A stretch of DNA of 56,916 nucleotides from Methylophaga sp. (GCA_024636315.1 JAGXHJ010000050.1:1-56916); one strand, 5' to 3'. Counted from the first letter of the stretch, positions 10,092 through 19,464 are shown. Notes: a model not told the origin generated them from the sequence alone. Made by a program: numbers and translations.

Positions 10092-11576
10092 GTGTTTGTA
10101 CAGGCCTGTACAGTTCGTAATATATTACAAAGCCTCTGTTGTTTAACAGGGGCTTTGTTGTTTCTGACGTTAGGTGGTTGTGCTCAAAACCCTGTAAGTG
10201 GCAATCAAGACTTTGTGTTGCTGGGTGTCGACAGTGAGATAGCTATTGGTCGAACAAATCATCCCAAAATAATCGAGCAATATGGGCGATATAATGATGA
10301 ATCTCTACAAGCCTATGTTCAGTCGGTAGGTGATAAACTCGCCTCAGTAAGCCATCGCCCAGAGTTATTGTATCGTTTTACTGTTCTAGACTCGCCGGTG
10401 ATTAATGCCTTTGCTTTGCCTGGTGGATATATTTATATCACGCGAGGCTTAATGGCTTATTTAAATTCAGAGGCCGAATTAGCTGCGGTATTAGGCCATG
10501 AGATTGGCCATGTAACAGCACGTCATGGTGTGCGCCAGCAAAGTGCATCACAAGCGGCCAATTTAGGTTATACCATCGGTTCAATTTTATTTCCCGAGTT
10601 ACGTGCAGCACCTTCTCAGGATTTATTTAATATATTGGGCGGGGCATTGCTAAGTGGTTATGGGCGTGACCATGAATTGGAATCTGACGGCTTGGGCGCA
10701 GAATATCTAGCGCGAGCAGGATACGACACCAAAGCGATGATTGATGTAATTCGTGTACTCAAGGATCAAGAGACATTTTCTGCAATTGAGGCCAAAAAAC
10801 AAGGGCGTGAAGCGAAAGGCTACCATGGCTTATTTGCCAGTCACCCAGATAACGACACCCGATTACATGAGATTGTGGCTGGTGCAGATCAATATGCTAG
10901 TGCGCAACAAACTAAAATAGGACGCTCTGAATATTTAACGCATATAAATGGTCTTATTTTCGGCGATAGTGAGGCACAAGGCATTCGTTCAGAACGCCAC
11001 TTTTATCATTTAGCGATGAACTTCGCTGTTGAGTTCCCGATGGACTGGCAGATTAATAATAATCCAGACAGTCTACAGTCGTTATCGCCCAATGGGGATG
11101 CGATTGTTGAAATGCGGGCCACGGATCTCAATCGAAAAATAACGCCTCGAGAATTCATTACACAGCGTTTAAAAATAGATAAGTTAAAATCAGGTGAGCC
11201 GCTAAATGCTAACGGTTTAGATGGTTACACGGGTATATTCACGACGCAAGATAAACTGGCGCGTATTGCTGTAGTTTATCTGCGAGATCAGGCCTTCGTC
11301 TTTTTTGGTAGTGTAAAAAACAATAAAATGTTCAGCCAATTTGATGTTGATTTTGTTACAACAGCAAAAAGCTTACATGCCTTGAGGGCTGATGAAACCG
11401 CATTGGCAAAAGCGTTGAAATTGGATGTGGTCACCGTAGGTAAAGCTGATAACTATATGGCTTGGGCAAAAGACTCTCGGATTAGCAATAGTCCAATAGA
11501 ACAGTTGAGATTGCTCAACGGTGATTATCCTGCTGGCGAGTTAGAGCGTGGCGAGTTAGCAAAGCGAGTCCATTAG
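10092..11576 (+). CDS. M48-family metalloprotease lipoprotein
   Basis: This 494-aa protein begins with a lipoprotein signal peptide (hydrophobic core TGALLFLTLGG then the lipobox Cys near residue 30), so it is probably tethered to a periplasmic membrane face. The M48 zinc site is the HEIGH motif near residues 137-141, with the downstream ELESDGLG segment supplying the third ligand Glu. It resembles the BepA/YfgC group of envelope quality-control proteases in the catalytic half. The C-terminal half (about 300-494) lacks obvious TPRs and resembles a separate beta-rich domain, so I do not call it bepA. The start is GTG 10092 with a weak ribosome binding site. Confidence 0.85.
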   Translation: MFVQACTVRNILQSLCCLTGALLFLTLGGCAQNPVSGNQDFVLLGVDSEIAIGRTNHPKIIEQYGRYNDESLQAYVQSVGDKLASVSHRPELLYRFTVLDSPVINAFALPGGYIYITRGLMAYLNSEAELAAVLGHEIGHVTARHGVRQQSASQAANLGYTIGSILFPELRAAPSQDLFNILGGALLSGYGRDHELESDGLGAEYLARAGYDTKAMIDVIRVLKDQETFSAIEAKKQGREAKGYHGLFASHPDNDTRLHEIVAGADQYASAQQTKIGRSEYLTHINGLIFGDSEAQGIRSERHFYHLAMNFAVEFPMDWQINNNPDSLQSLSPNGDAIVEMRATDLNRKITPREFITQRLKIDKLKSGEPLNANGLDGYTGIFTTQDKLARIAVVYLRDQAFVFFGSVKNNKMFSQFDVDFVTTAKSLHALRADETALAKALKLDVVTVGKADNYMAWAKDSRISNSPIEQLRLLNGDYPAGELERGELAKRVH

Positions 11577-11644
11577 CAACTCTTAATCTCTCGAACAAAG
11601 TGCCTTAGCGTATATTTAACAAAATACAACTAGGTCAGTATTAA

Positions 11645-11694
11645 TACGGAATGTCTCATCAATCGCATCTCTTGAATCTGGACTAGCCAATAAT
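11645..11694. repeat. 50-bp near-identical copy of an mrcA coding segment
   Basis: Positions 11645-11694 match 11847-11896, inside the mrcA coding region, at 49 of 50 bases (A at 11682 against G at 11884). Both copies are in the same orientation, offset by 202 bp. Weak similarity continues a few bases further left. The copy lies beyond the mrcA stop codon and is not translated with it. Confidence 0.9.
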
Positions 11695-11696
11695 TA

Positions 11697-11735
11697 AGCT
11701 GACGCACAAATTAAGTACTATATACTGCGTCAGCT
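11697..11735. terminator. Inverted repeat downstream of mrcA
   Basis: Perfect 10-bp arms AGCTGACGCA (11697-11706) and TGCGTCAGCT (11726-11735) are separated by 19 bp. The element lies 19 bp past the mrcA stop on the minus strand. There is no T-tract, so it may be a weak terminator, an mRNA 3' stabilising hairpin or a protein site. Confidence 0.4.
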
Positions 11736-11754
11736 GAAACCCTAATTTTCGTTG

Positions 11755-14157
11755 TTAAAATAAATCCACCGATGATGGCGACTCTTGTGTTGAGCCATTA
11801 CTGATGTAATTACTAGGCATGACCATGTGAGTCGGTACATCTTCTGTACGGAATGTCTCATCAATCGCATCTCTTGAATCTGGGCTAGCCAATAATCCAG
11901 TATAAGGGTCAATTTTGACGGTAATCATACCTACAGGTTCGATAAGTGGTGATTCTGGTACATCATCTAATGCGACTCTCATGAAGTCGATCCACATCGG
12001 TAATGCTGCCCGACCGCCTGTTTCGTAATGGCCCAATGTTTTAGGTGAGTCAAATCCTACCCAACTAATGGTAACGAGTTCAGGATGAAATCCATTGAAC
12101 CATGCATCAACTTGATTATTGGTGGTACCTGTCTTGCCCGCAAGATCATTACGGCCTAGCGCCAGCGCCTTACGGCCTGTGCCGTAGCGGACAACATCTC
12201 GCATCATACTGTTCATGATGTAGTTGTTTTGAGGCGTCATGATTCGTTCAGCTGGTTTAAGTGCAAGTGAATCATTATCAGCTTCTAGCACCTGATCATC
12301 ACTTGTTATTAGGCACGCTTCACAGACTGTTGCGGGTTGAGATTGCATTAATATTTTACCGTTGGCGTCTACAATTCGTTGAATTACATATGGTTCAATC
12401 CGATAGCCCCCGTTCGCAATAGCGGAATAAGCACGAGCCATATCCCAAGGTGCCGCACTACCACTACCCAAGGCTAGAGATAAATTATGTGGCATTTGTT
12501 CAGTATCAAAGCCAAATCTTCCAGCGTATTCAATAGCATAAGCTGGCGTAATATCCCTGAGTAGGCGAATAGACACTAGGTTTCGTGAATGGATGAGCCC
12601 TTCTCTCAATCGTGTTGGGCCATAAAACTTTTGACTATAATTTTGAGGTCGCCATTCGTTTTCTAAGCTTGCATCGTCTAAAACTACAGGAGCATCATTA
12701 ATAATACTCGCTGCGGTATAGCCTTTTTCAAGTGCAGCAGAATAAATAAATGGCTTAAAGCCGGAGCCGGGTTGACGACGAGACTGGGTCACCCGATTGA
12801 ATTTATTTTGGAAATATTCAAAACCACCATTTAATGCTGTGATAGCGCCATCATGGGGCGACACAGCAATTAATGCACCTTCAACTTGGGGTAGTTGTGC
12901 CAACGACCATTGACCGTCTTGGTCTTGGGTTACATAGATAATGTCACCAACCGATAAAACATCACTGACTTTTCTTGGGTTTTTACCGCGACTATTAGTA
13001 CTCAATTGTTTGCTTGCCCAAGTCATTGGGGCCAGCTTAAGTTCGATTATACCGACTGATTTAATATAGACTTCACCTAAACTGGCCTCTACAGAAGACA
13101 CAATGCCAGGAGAAAGTGGGCCAATAGTATCGAAGGCGGTAAGTGCTTGTTCAAATGTTTCTTGATTGGGCGTTTCATCAAAGGAAATATGCTTGAGTAC
13201 GCCCCGGTATCCGTGGCGTTTATCATAATCTAAAAGTGCCGATTGTAGTGCTTTATTGGCCGCCTGTTGATGTTTAGCTTTTATGGTCGTATAAACGTTT
13301 AAACCGATGTCATAGACCTCCTCGCCATATTGTTCAATAAGTTGTGTTCGAATCATTTCCGCGACATAGGGTGCATAGACCTCAATACCTCGGCTGTGAT
13401 AGCTGGCAGTGATGGGGGCCTGGATAGCAGTGAGATAGTCTTGTTGACTGATATAGCCCACTTCCCACATGCGGCGTAGTACATAGTCTCGGCGCAACAG
13501 TGCGCGTTCAGGATTCGCAATCGGATTGAATGCGGATGGCGCTTTTGGTAAACCAGCAATCATGGCAAATTGAGGTAGGTTTAGTTCTTGTATTGACTTG
13601 CCGTAATAAACATTAGCTGCAGCACCGACGCCATAGGCGCGGTTTCCTAAATAAATTTTATTGAGATAAAGCGTTAATATTTCATTCTTGCTTAGTGATT
13701 GTTCAATTTGCAAAGAGAGAATTATTTCATTAAGTTTACGGAGGTAAGTTTTTTCTCTAGTTAAAAAAAAATTACGAGCAACTTGCATCGTAATAGTGCT
13801 ACCACCTTGGGCTTTTACACCCGTTGTCGCTAGCGAATAAACGGCACGAAGAAGCCCTTTATAATCGACACCATGATGCTCAAAGAAACGTGCATCTTCA
13901 GATGCAAGAACAGCTTGAATGAGTTGTTCTGGAATTTCATCATGTTCAAGTGGAATGCGACGTTTTTCACCAAACTCGGCCATAAGGCTTCCTTCGGCGC
14001 TGAAGATCCTTAACGGGACTTGTAATTGGGTATTGTTAAGTGTGGTTGTATCAGGTAGGTCTGGGGCAAGAAATAGATAAATGGCTGAGATTGCGACGGT
14101 CATTAACGCAGCAAGCACGATAATTAGAGCAAGTAGACGACGTATAAAAAACAACAT
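11755..14157 (-). CDS. mrcA: Penicillin-binding protein 1A
   Basis: This is a bifunctional class A PBP (800 aa) that polymerises and crosslinks peptidoglycan from the inner membrane. It has an N-terminal membrane anchor (about residues 7-30) and a GT51 glycosyltransferase domain with the EDARFFEHHGVD motif (catalytic Glu) and GGSTITMQ. An OB-like insert follows. The transpeptidase domain carries Ser in GSGFKPF (SxxK), SRN and KTGTT. The arrangement opposite pilM is the same as ponA-pilM in Pseudomonas. Its promoter region is shared with the pil operon. Confidence 0.96.
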   Translation of the reverse strand: MLFFIRRLLALIIVLAALMTVAISAIYLFLAPDLPDTTTLNNTQLQVPLRIFSAEGSLMAEFGEKRRIPLEHDEIPEQLIQAVLASEDARFFEHHGVDYKGLLRAVYSLATTGVKAQGGSTITMQVARNFFLTREKTYLRKLNEIILSLQIEQSLSKNEILTLYLNKIYLGNRAYGVGAAANVYYGKSIQELNLPQFAMIAGLPKAPSAFNPIANPERALLRRDYVLRRMWEVGYISQQDYLTAIQAPITASYHSRGIEVYAPYVAEMIRTQLIEQYGEEVYDIGLNVYTTIKAKHQQAANKALQSALLDYDKRHGYRGVLKHISFDETPNQETFEQALTAFDTIGPLSPGIVSSVEASLGEVYIKSVGIIELKLAPMTWASKQLSTNSRGKNPRKVSDVLSVGDIIYVTQDQDGQWSLAQLPQVEGALIAVSPHDGAITALNGGFEYFQNKFNRVTQSRRQPGSGFKPFIYSAALEKGYTAASIINDAPVVLDDASLENEWRPQNYSQKFYGPTRLREGLIHSRNLVSIRLLRDITPAYAIEYAGRFGFDTEQMPHNLSLALGSGSAAPWDMARAYSAIANGGYRIEPYVIQRIVDANGKILMQSQPATVCEACLITSDDQVLEADNDSLALKPAERIMTPQNNYIMNSMMRDVVRYGTGRKALALGRNDLAGKTGTTNNQVDAWFNGFHPELVTISWVGFDSPKTLGHYETGGRAALPMWIDFMRVALDDVPESPLIEPVGMITVKIDPYTGLLASPDSRDAIDETFRTEDVPTHMVMPSNYISNGSTQESPSSVDLF

Positions 14158-14199
14158 AAGCGAATTCTGGTGACAGACCTAAAGGTGACGGTGGCATCT

Positions 14200-14227
14200 A
14201 GTATATATAAAGAAGGCTATTGCACAA
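14200..14227 (-). promoter_or_regulatory. Candidate mrcA promoter
   Basis: On the minus strand TTGTGC (14227-14222) and TATACT (14205-14200) are separated by 16 bp, with the predicted start point about 35 bp before the mrcA ATG. The -35 end touches the left arm of the nested inverted repeat. Confidence 0.35.
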
Positions 14228-14273
14228 CATCTTAAAGGTAACTAATATGTAGATTAGTTATCAATTAAGATGT
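14227..14273. repeat. Nested inverted repeat in the mrcA-pilM promoter region
   Basis: Outer arms ACATCTTAA (14227-14235) and TTAAGATGT (14265-14273) are perfect complements. Inside them TAACTAAT (14239-14246) and ATTAGTTA (14253-14260) are also perfect, around the 6-bp centre ATGTAG. The element abuts the candidate mrcA -35 box. Confidence 0.8.
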
Positions 14274-14378
14274 ATCTTCACATTACAAACAGTTTAGCAA
14301 TATAATTTGTAACGTTTTTTGGTAATAATATTTCAAGTCGCGGAGCGACATGGGCCTATTAAGAGGCTAAGTTAGCTA

Positions 14379-14407
14379 TTGTGTTTTTAGAATGCATGCA
14401 CTATAGT
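14379..14407 (+). promoter_or_regulatory. Candidate pilM operon promoter
   Basis: TTGTGT (14379-14384) and TATAGT (14402-14407) with a 17-bp spacer, 64 bp before the pilM ATG. The -10 box is good, the -35 box is weak. Confidence 0.35.
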
Positions 14408-14471
14408 CTTGAGAAACTACATTAAGTAGGCGAAGTAAGTTGTTTTTGATTGTCGATTAATGGGGCCGTAA

Positions 14472-15530
14472 ATGTTTGGACGAAATAAAGCACCACTCTT
14501 AGGGATAGATATTAGCTCGTCAGTGGTTAAAGTCTTAGAGCTGAGCCATAAAGCGGGTAAGTATACTGTTGAAGCATACGCGGCAGAGCCTTTACCTCTT
14601 AATGCCGTTATCGAAGGTCGAATTGAAAATAGAGATGAGGTAGCGGGTGCTATCAAACGAGCCGTTAAGCGTTCGGGAACAAAAGCAAAAGAGGCCGCAG
14701 TTGCCGTTTCCGCTAACTCAGCCATTACAAAAGTAATCTCATATCCAGCATCCCTTTCGAACAAAGAATTAGAAGATCAAATAATGATGGAGGCGGAAAC
14801 GCTGATTCCCTATCCATTAGATGAGGTTCGATTGGACTTTGAAGTCCTTGGACCATCTTCGATAGACGTGGATGTCGTTGAGGTGTTGCTAGCCGCTTCT
14901 CGCAGTGAAAATGTTGATGCGCGTACCGAAGTACTTGAAAAGGCCGGTATGATACCAAAAATTGTCGATGTTGAAGCGTATACGATGGAGAATGCTTTTT
15001 CTCTGATTTCGGAGCAGTTAGTCAATAATGGTCAGGGCTTAACGGTAGCAGTTGTCGATATTGGAGCTAATATGACTACCTTACATGTTTTGGTCGATGG
15101 CAAAATTGTCTTCACTCGCGAACAAACCTTCGGTGGCAATATCTTAACTGAAGCAATAGAACGTCATTACGGCTTGTCATATCAAGAAGCTGGACGAGCT
15201 AAAAAAGAAAATAATTTACCAGATGACTATGGCTTGAAAGTATTGGAGCCATTTAAGCGATCAATGACAACCACGCTAACACGGGCGTTGCAGTTCTTTT
15301 TCTCAGCATCAGCACAATATCAATCAATCGATCATATCGTTTTATCTGGAGGTTGTGCGTCTATCCAAGGCGTCGATGCCATGATTGCTGAAGAAACCGG
15401 AACTTCAACTTCGATCGCTAATCCATTCTCCGATATGACTATAGGAAGACGAGTATCTATCCAGTCTTTAAGTAACGATAGTCCGTCAATGTTGATTGCA
15501 TGTGGTCTTGCCATGAGGAACTTTGACTGA
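14472..15530 (+). CDS. pilM: Type IV pilus assembly protein PilM
   Basis: PilM is an actin/FtsA-like ATP-binding protein on the cytoplasmic face of the pilus inner-membrane subcomplex, where it binds the N-terminal INLLPWRE tail of PilN. The 352-aa protein opens with LGIDISSSVVKVLEL (phosphate-1 loop) and carries VDIGANMTTLHV (phosphate-2) and LSGGCASIQGVD (adenosine motif). Its stop overlaps the first base of the pilN ATG. It leads the pilMNOPQ operon. Confidence 0.96.
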   Translation: MFGRNKAPLLGIDISSSVVKVLELSHKAGKYTVEAYAAEPLPLNAVIEGRIENRDEVAGAIKRAVKRSGTKAKEAAVAVSANSAITKVISYPASLSNKELEDQIMMEAETLIPYPLDEVRLDFEVLGPSSIDVDVVEVLLAASRSENVDARTEVLEKAGMIPKIVDVEAYTMENAFSLISEQLVNNGQGLTVAVVDIGANMTTLHVLVDGKIVFTREQTFGGNILTEAIERHYGLSYQEAGRAKKENNLPDDYGLKVLEPFKRSMTTTLTRALQFFFSASAQYQSIDHIVLSGGCASIQGVDAMIAEETGTSTSIANPFSDMTIGRRVSIQSLSNDSPSMLIACGLAMRNFD

Positions 15531-16093
15531 TGCCAAGAATTAATTTATTACCATGGCGTGAAGAACGTCGACAAGAACGCCAACAGCAATTTTTTACGGC
15601 GGTGATTGTTAGTCTAGTTGTGGCTATTGCGATTTTTTATGCAGCACTCTTGTATGCAGACAGCCTGATTGACGAGCAAACTCAACGCAATGCTTTTTTA
15701 AAAAAAGAAATTGCACTAATGGATACTAAGATTGCTGAAATTAGTACATTGGAAGCTGAGCGTACACGCTTGTTGGCTAGAATGAATGTCATTCAAGAAT
15801 TGCAAACTAGCCGTCCGAAAGTGGTTAAGGTGCTTGATGCTTTAGTCAGAACTTTACCCGACGGTATTCATCTTGAAAAACTTACTCGAACAGGTGATTC
15901 TTTGACTTTGGATGGTGTTGCACAATCAAATGCACGTGTTTCGGTATTTATGCGGCAATTGGATAATAATCCAGAGCTGACGGAGTCGACACTTAGTGTT
16001 ATACAGCGGACCTCGATCAGGGATGATGCGATTAGAAAATTTAGCTTGAGTATTGGGGAATCTAAAGTGAAAAAAGAAGATGGAGAAAGTTAA
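15530..16093 (+). CDS. pilN: Type IV pilus assembly protein PilN
   Basis: This 187-aa bitopic inner-membrane protein has the N-terminal MPRINLLPWREERR peptide that docks into PilM, one membrane helix (about residues 22-44), a coiled coil (about 48-80) and a periplasmic ferredoxin-like domain that pairs with PilO. One-base overlaps with both pilM and pilO indicate coupled translation in the pil operon. Confidence 0.95.
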   Translation: MPRINLLPWREERRQERQQQFFTAVIVSLVVAIAIFYAALLYADSLIDEQTQRNAFLKKEIALMDTKIAEISTLEAERTRLLARMNVIQELQTSRPKVVKVLDALVRTLPDGIHLEKLTRTGDSLTLDGVAQSNARVSVFMRQLDNNPELTESTLSVIQRTSIRDDAIRKFSLSIGESKVKKEDGES

Positions 16094-16683
16094 TGGAACT
16101 ATCATCTTTAAGTGAGTTAGATTTTAATGAAAGTGGTGAATGGCCTCTTCCGATAAAAATCGTGGCCATAATCTTGCTGGCCGCACTGGTTTGGGGTGGG
16201 GGCTATTATTTTTTGATGAAAGATAAACAAGCAGAATTAGAGACGCTAGAACACACAGAAGTCCAGCTTAAGAAGGAGTTTGTGACTAAGCAAGAAAAGG
16301 CTTGGAATTTAGCCGCATATAAAACTCAATTGGCTGAGATGAGAGTCACTTTTTCTTCTATGCTGAAACAGCTCCCGCGCAAAAATGAAGTGGCTGATTT
16401 ATTGATAGATATATCAAGAACAGGTTTGATAAATGGTTTAGAGTTTGAATTGTTTAAGCCTGGAGCTGAACGTCCGGTGGATTTCTACGCCGAACTACCC
16501 ATAGATATGAAAGTGACAGGCACGTATCATCAATTTGCTGGTTTTGTGAGTGATGTGGCTTCTTTATCTCGAATTGTCATCTTGCATAATTTGTCTATGG
16601 CACCGCTAGGAAAAGATGGGGATAAAATGACCATGGATATTACAGCTAAAACATACCGTTATTTAGACGATGAAGGTAAGTGA
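16093..16683 (+). CDS. pilO: Type IV pilus assembly protein PilO
   Basis: This 196-aa PilN partner has a membrane helix near residues 22-40, a coiled-coil segment (about 45-75) and a periplasmic domain containing the family-typical LLIDISRTGLINGLEFELFKP stretch. PilNO heterodimers link the PilM platform to PilP and the outer-membrane secretin. A 41-bp gap separates it from pilP. Confidence 0.94.
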   Translation: MELSSLSELDFNESGEWPLPIKIVAIILLAALVWGGGYYFLMKDKQAELETLEHTEVQLKKEFVTKQEKAWNLAAYKTQLAEMRVTFSSMLKQLPRKNEVADLLIDISRTGLINGLEFELFKPGAERPVDFYAELPIDMKVTGTYHQFAGFVSDVASLSRIVILHNLSMAPLGKDGDKMTMDITAKTYRYLDDEGK

Positions 16684-16724
16684 TGTTGTTAGCCATATAC
16701 ATGCAAGAGAAATAGGATTTAGTA

Positions 16725-17261
16725 ATGGTTAAATTAGCAAAAATAATAATGCCGGTTTTTATCGTGATGACGCTAACCGCTTGTCAGCAAGATAAACAAA
16801 ATCTGAACGCTTTTGTTGCCGAAGTGAAATTAAGACCGCATGCTGATATTGCACCTATCCCCGTGATGAAACCATATGAAAAATTTATCTATGCGGCAGC
16901 GGAGTTACGTGACCCCTTTGTGCCAACTGTTATCGACCTACCGACTAACGAACAAAATGTGCAAGTGGTGGTGGATAATGGCATCCATCCAGATTCGCAA
17001 AGATTAAAAGAAGCATTGGAAGTCTACTCTTTATCTGAGTTGGTATTAGTCGGAACATTGGAGCAAGAGTCTGATGGTATATGGGGCTTGGTTCGGGCGC
17101 CAGATGGCATTATACACCGAGTACAAATTGGCAATTATATTGGGCAAAATCACGGTAAGGTGTTGACTATTACTGATGTCGACTTAACATTGGAAGAAAT
17201 TGTACCGGATGGTAATGGTGGCTATTTAGAGCACGATGCCTCCCTTTCGGTCATGAATTAA
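16725..17261 (+). CDS. pilP: Type IV pilus assembly lipoprotein PilP
   Basis: A 178-aa lipoprotein: the signal sequence ends in LTACQQDK, placing the lipidated Cys near residue 20. The middle is flexible (its ELRDPFVP segment is typical of PilP/GspC-like proteins), and a C-terminal beta domain (about 95-165) contacts the PilQ N0/AMIN region. It lies between pilO and pilQ, as expected, with a 6-bp gap to pilQ. Confidence 0.94.
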   Translation: MVKLAKIIMPVFIVMTLTACQQDKQNLNAFVAEVKLRPHADIAPIPVMKPYEKFIYAAAELRDPFVPTVIDLPTNEQNVQVVVDNGIHPDSQRLKEALEVYSLSELVLVGTLEQESDGIWGLVRAPDGIIHRVQIGNYIGQNHGKVLTITDVDLTLEEIVPDGNGGYLEHDASLSVMN

Positions 17262-17267
17262 AGGTAG

Positions 17268-19412
17268 ATGACTATGACTAGTAATCATGAAATAACAATG
17301 TTTAAGCGGCAGTCTATAACAGGGAAAAATCAAGTGAAAAACGAGAGAATGGTAATTAATTATCTAAAAGCGACATTAACTTTTAGCATCGTAAGTATGA
17401 TGACCATGGTTAGTGTTATTGCCGCCGCCGCAGATTTGCAGTCTGTAGATTATTCATCTTTGGCCAGTGATAAAACACGATTAGTGCTGACATTTTCTGA
17501 ACCTGTCGAAAAACCAAATACGTTTTCAATAGATGATCCTGCACGCGTAGTTCTAGATTTTACTGGCGTAAAGAATCTGTTAGATAAAAAGACACAACAA
17601 ATCAATCTCGGTGCTACCAAAAGTGTTTCTACTGTCGAAGCAGGTGAACGCACACGAATGGTTATCAATCTAAATCAAAAGGTACCTTATAAAATTGAGC
17701 AAGATGGCAATATTGTCATGGTTACCATTGATGGTGGTGTTCAATCAATGGCAGCTGTTGCAAAAGGTCATTATCAAGTTACTGACATTGACTTTCGTCG
17801 CGGAGATAAAGGTCAAGCTAAGTTAATGATCGAGCTTAATGATCAAGGCGCCGCAGTTAATATTCAACAAGAACGCGATACTGTTGTTGTTGATTTAGTC
17901 GGAGTAACACTACCGGAAAAATTACAGCGTCGTTTAGATGTGACTGATTTTGCTACCCCAGTTAATATTATTGATAGTATTCAAAAAGGTAGAAACACAC
18001 AGCTTACCTTATCAACGGTTGGTAAATTTGAGCATATTGCATATCAAACAGATAATATGCTGGTCATCGAAGTTAATCCTGTTATAGAAGACCAGCAATC
18101 TGCTGACCGTAAAAATGAGTTTGGTTATACAGGTGATAAATTATCACTGAATTTCCAAAGCATTGAAGTCCGGGCTGTTTTGCAGTTATTGGCTGATTTC
18201 ACCGAAATGAATTTGGTGACCAGTGATACTGTACAAGGTAATTTGACGCTAAGACTAAAAAATGTCCCTTGGGATCAGGCTTTAGATATTATTCTAAAAA
18301 CGAAAGGTTTGGCGATGCGTCAAAATGGCAACGTTATGTTGATTGCCCCGGCCTCAGAAATTGCAGCGCGTGAGAAACAAGAGTTAGCTGCACAAAAACA
18401 ATTAATCGAACTAGAACCCTTATACTCAGAAATTATTGAAGTTAATTTTGCTAAAGCGACAGACTTAGCAACACTTCTGTCGAGTAACGCAGAAGATGCA
18501 GGCGCGGGTGTGACCGGTTTCCTTTCGTCACGCGGTAGTGCAACGGTTGATCTGCGAACAAATTCCTTACTGCTGCGAGATACTGCTGAGCAATTAGTTC
18601 AAATTAGAAAGCTCATTGCTAAATTAGATATACCCGTCCGTCAGGTATTGATTGAGTCCCGCATTGTCATTGCCAATAATGACTTTACTAAAGAGTTAGG
18701 TGTTAGATTTGGAGCTTCATCGGCTGATCACACTGGCGGTAGTGTATTAAATACTGGGGCAACATCAGGTTCATTAAATGGGACTACACAAATTCTGAAT
18801 GGTGATACGCTTACAGGGAATGACCGATTAAATGTTAATCTACCAGTGGCAAATCCTGCCGGTTCAATTGCCTTGGCGCTAGCGAAACTACCATTTGGTA
18901 CCTTGTTGGAACTAGAGCTTTCTGCAATGCAGGCGGAGAATAAAGGTGAAGTCATTTCTAGTCCACGAGTTATTACTTCAAACCAAGCGACTGCGATTAT
19001 CGAGCAAGGTACAGAAATTCCTTATCAAGAAGCGAGTTCTAGTGGCTCGACATCAGTATCATTTAAAAAGGCGGTGTTGAGCCTAGAAGTTACGCCGCAG
19101 ATAACGCCTGATGATAAAATAATCATGGATTTAAAGGTTAATAAAGATCAGGCGGTCTTTGACCCTCGATTTACTGTGCCGAGCATTGATACTAAAAAAG
19201 TTGAAACACAGGTGTTAGTGGAAAATGGTGAAACGGTTGTTCTAGGTGGTGTCTATGAGCAAACAAAAAATAATGGTGTGTCACGAGTACCGTTTTTTGG
19301 CGACTTGCCTTATGTAGGGTTTTTGTTTAGAACAACGAAAAATGTGGATAATAAACAAGAGTTATTAATTTTTGTAACACCAAAAATTATTAAAGATAGC
19401 CTCGATTTTTAA
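17268..19412 (+). CDS. pilQ: Type IV pilus secretin PilQ
   Basis: PilQ forms the outer-membrane pore for the pilus. The 714-aa frame contains two AMIN domains that bind peptidoglycan (about residues 55-150 and 165-265), an N0/STN domain (about 295-345), an N1-type domain (about 390-455) and the secretin domain (about 510-705) with VITSNQATAIIEQGTEIPY and the VLGGVYE signature. The start is uncertain. ATG 17268 is only three bases from the AAGG box and ATG 17274 is better spaced, but ATG 17349 gives the most ordinary signal peptide (MVINYLKATLTF to VIAAAA). Confidence 0.94.
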   Translation: MTMTSNHEITMFKRQSITGKNQVKNERMVINYLKATLTFSIVSMMTMVSVIAAAADLQSVDYSSLASDKTRLVLTFSEPVEKPNTFSIDDPARVVLDFTGVKNLLDKKTQQINLGATKSVSTVEAGERTRMVINLNQKVPYKIEQDGNIVMVTIDGGVQSMAAVAKGHYQVTDIDFRRGDKGQAKLMIELNDQGAAVNIQQERDTVVVDLVGVTLPEKLQRRLDVTDFATPVNIIDSIQKGRNTQLTLSTVGKFEHIAYQTDNMLVIEVNPVIEDQQSADRKNEFGYTGDKLSLNFQSIEVRAVLQLLADFTEMNLVTSDTVQGNLTLRLKNVPWDQALDIILKTKGLAMRQNGNVMLIAPASEIAAREKQELAAQKQLIELEPLYSEIIEVNFAKATDLATLLSSNAEDAGAGVTGFLSSRGSATVDLRTNSLLLRDTAEQLVQIRKLIAKLDIPVRQVLIESRIVIANNDFTKELGVRFGASSADHTGGSVLNTGATSGSLNGTTQILNGDTLTGNDRLNVNLPVANPAGSIALALAKLPFGTLLELELSAMQAENKGEVISSPRVITSNQATAIIEQGTEIPYQEASSSGSTSVSFKKAVLSLEVTPQITPDDKIIMDLKVNKDQAVFDPRFTVPSIDTKKVETQVLVENGETVVLGGVYEQTKNNGVSRVPFFGDLPYVGFLFRTTKNVDNKQELLIFVTPKIIKDSLDF

Positions 19413-19433
19413 GCAAAAAATAAATTGAGTTTT

Positions 19434-19464
19434 AAAAGGCCGGATCACGAGATTCGGCTTTTTT
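19434..19464 (+). terminator. Rho-independent terminator after pilQ
   Basis: AAAAGGCCGGATC and GATTCGGCTTTT pair around an ACGA loop, with one bulge and a G-T wobble, and are followed by a T-run. It lies between pilQ and aroK. Read-through to aroK, 32 bp further on, is still possible. Confidence 0.6.

Larger units (their letters stand above)
14158..14471. other. Divergent mrcA-pilM intergenic region
   Basis: 314 bp with no plausible coding frame. It holds candidate promoters for both directions, a nested inverted repeat (14227-14273) and a short GTCGC/GCGAC hairpin at 14337-14349. Confidence 0.6.
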
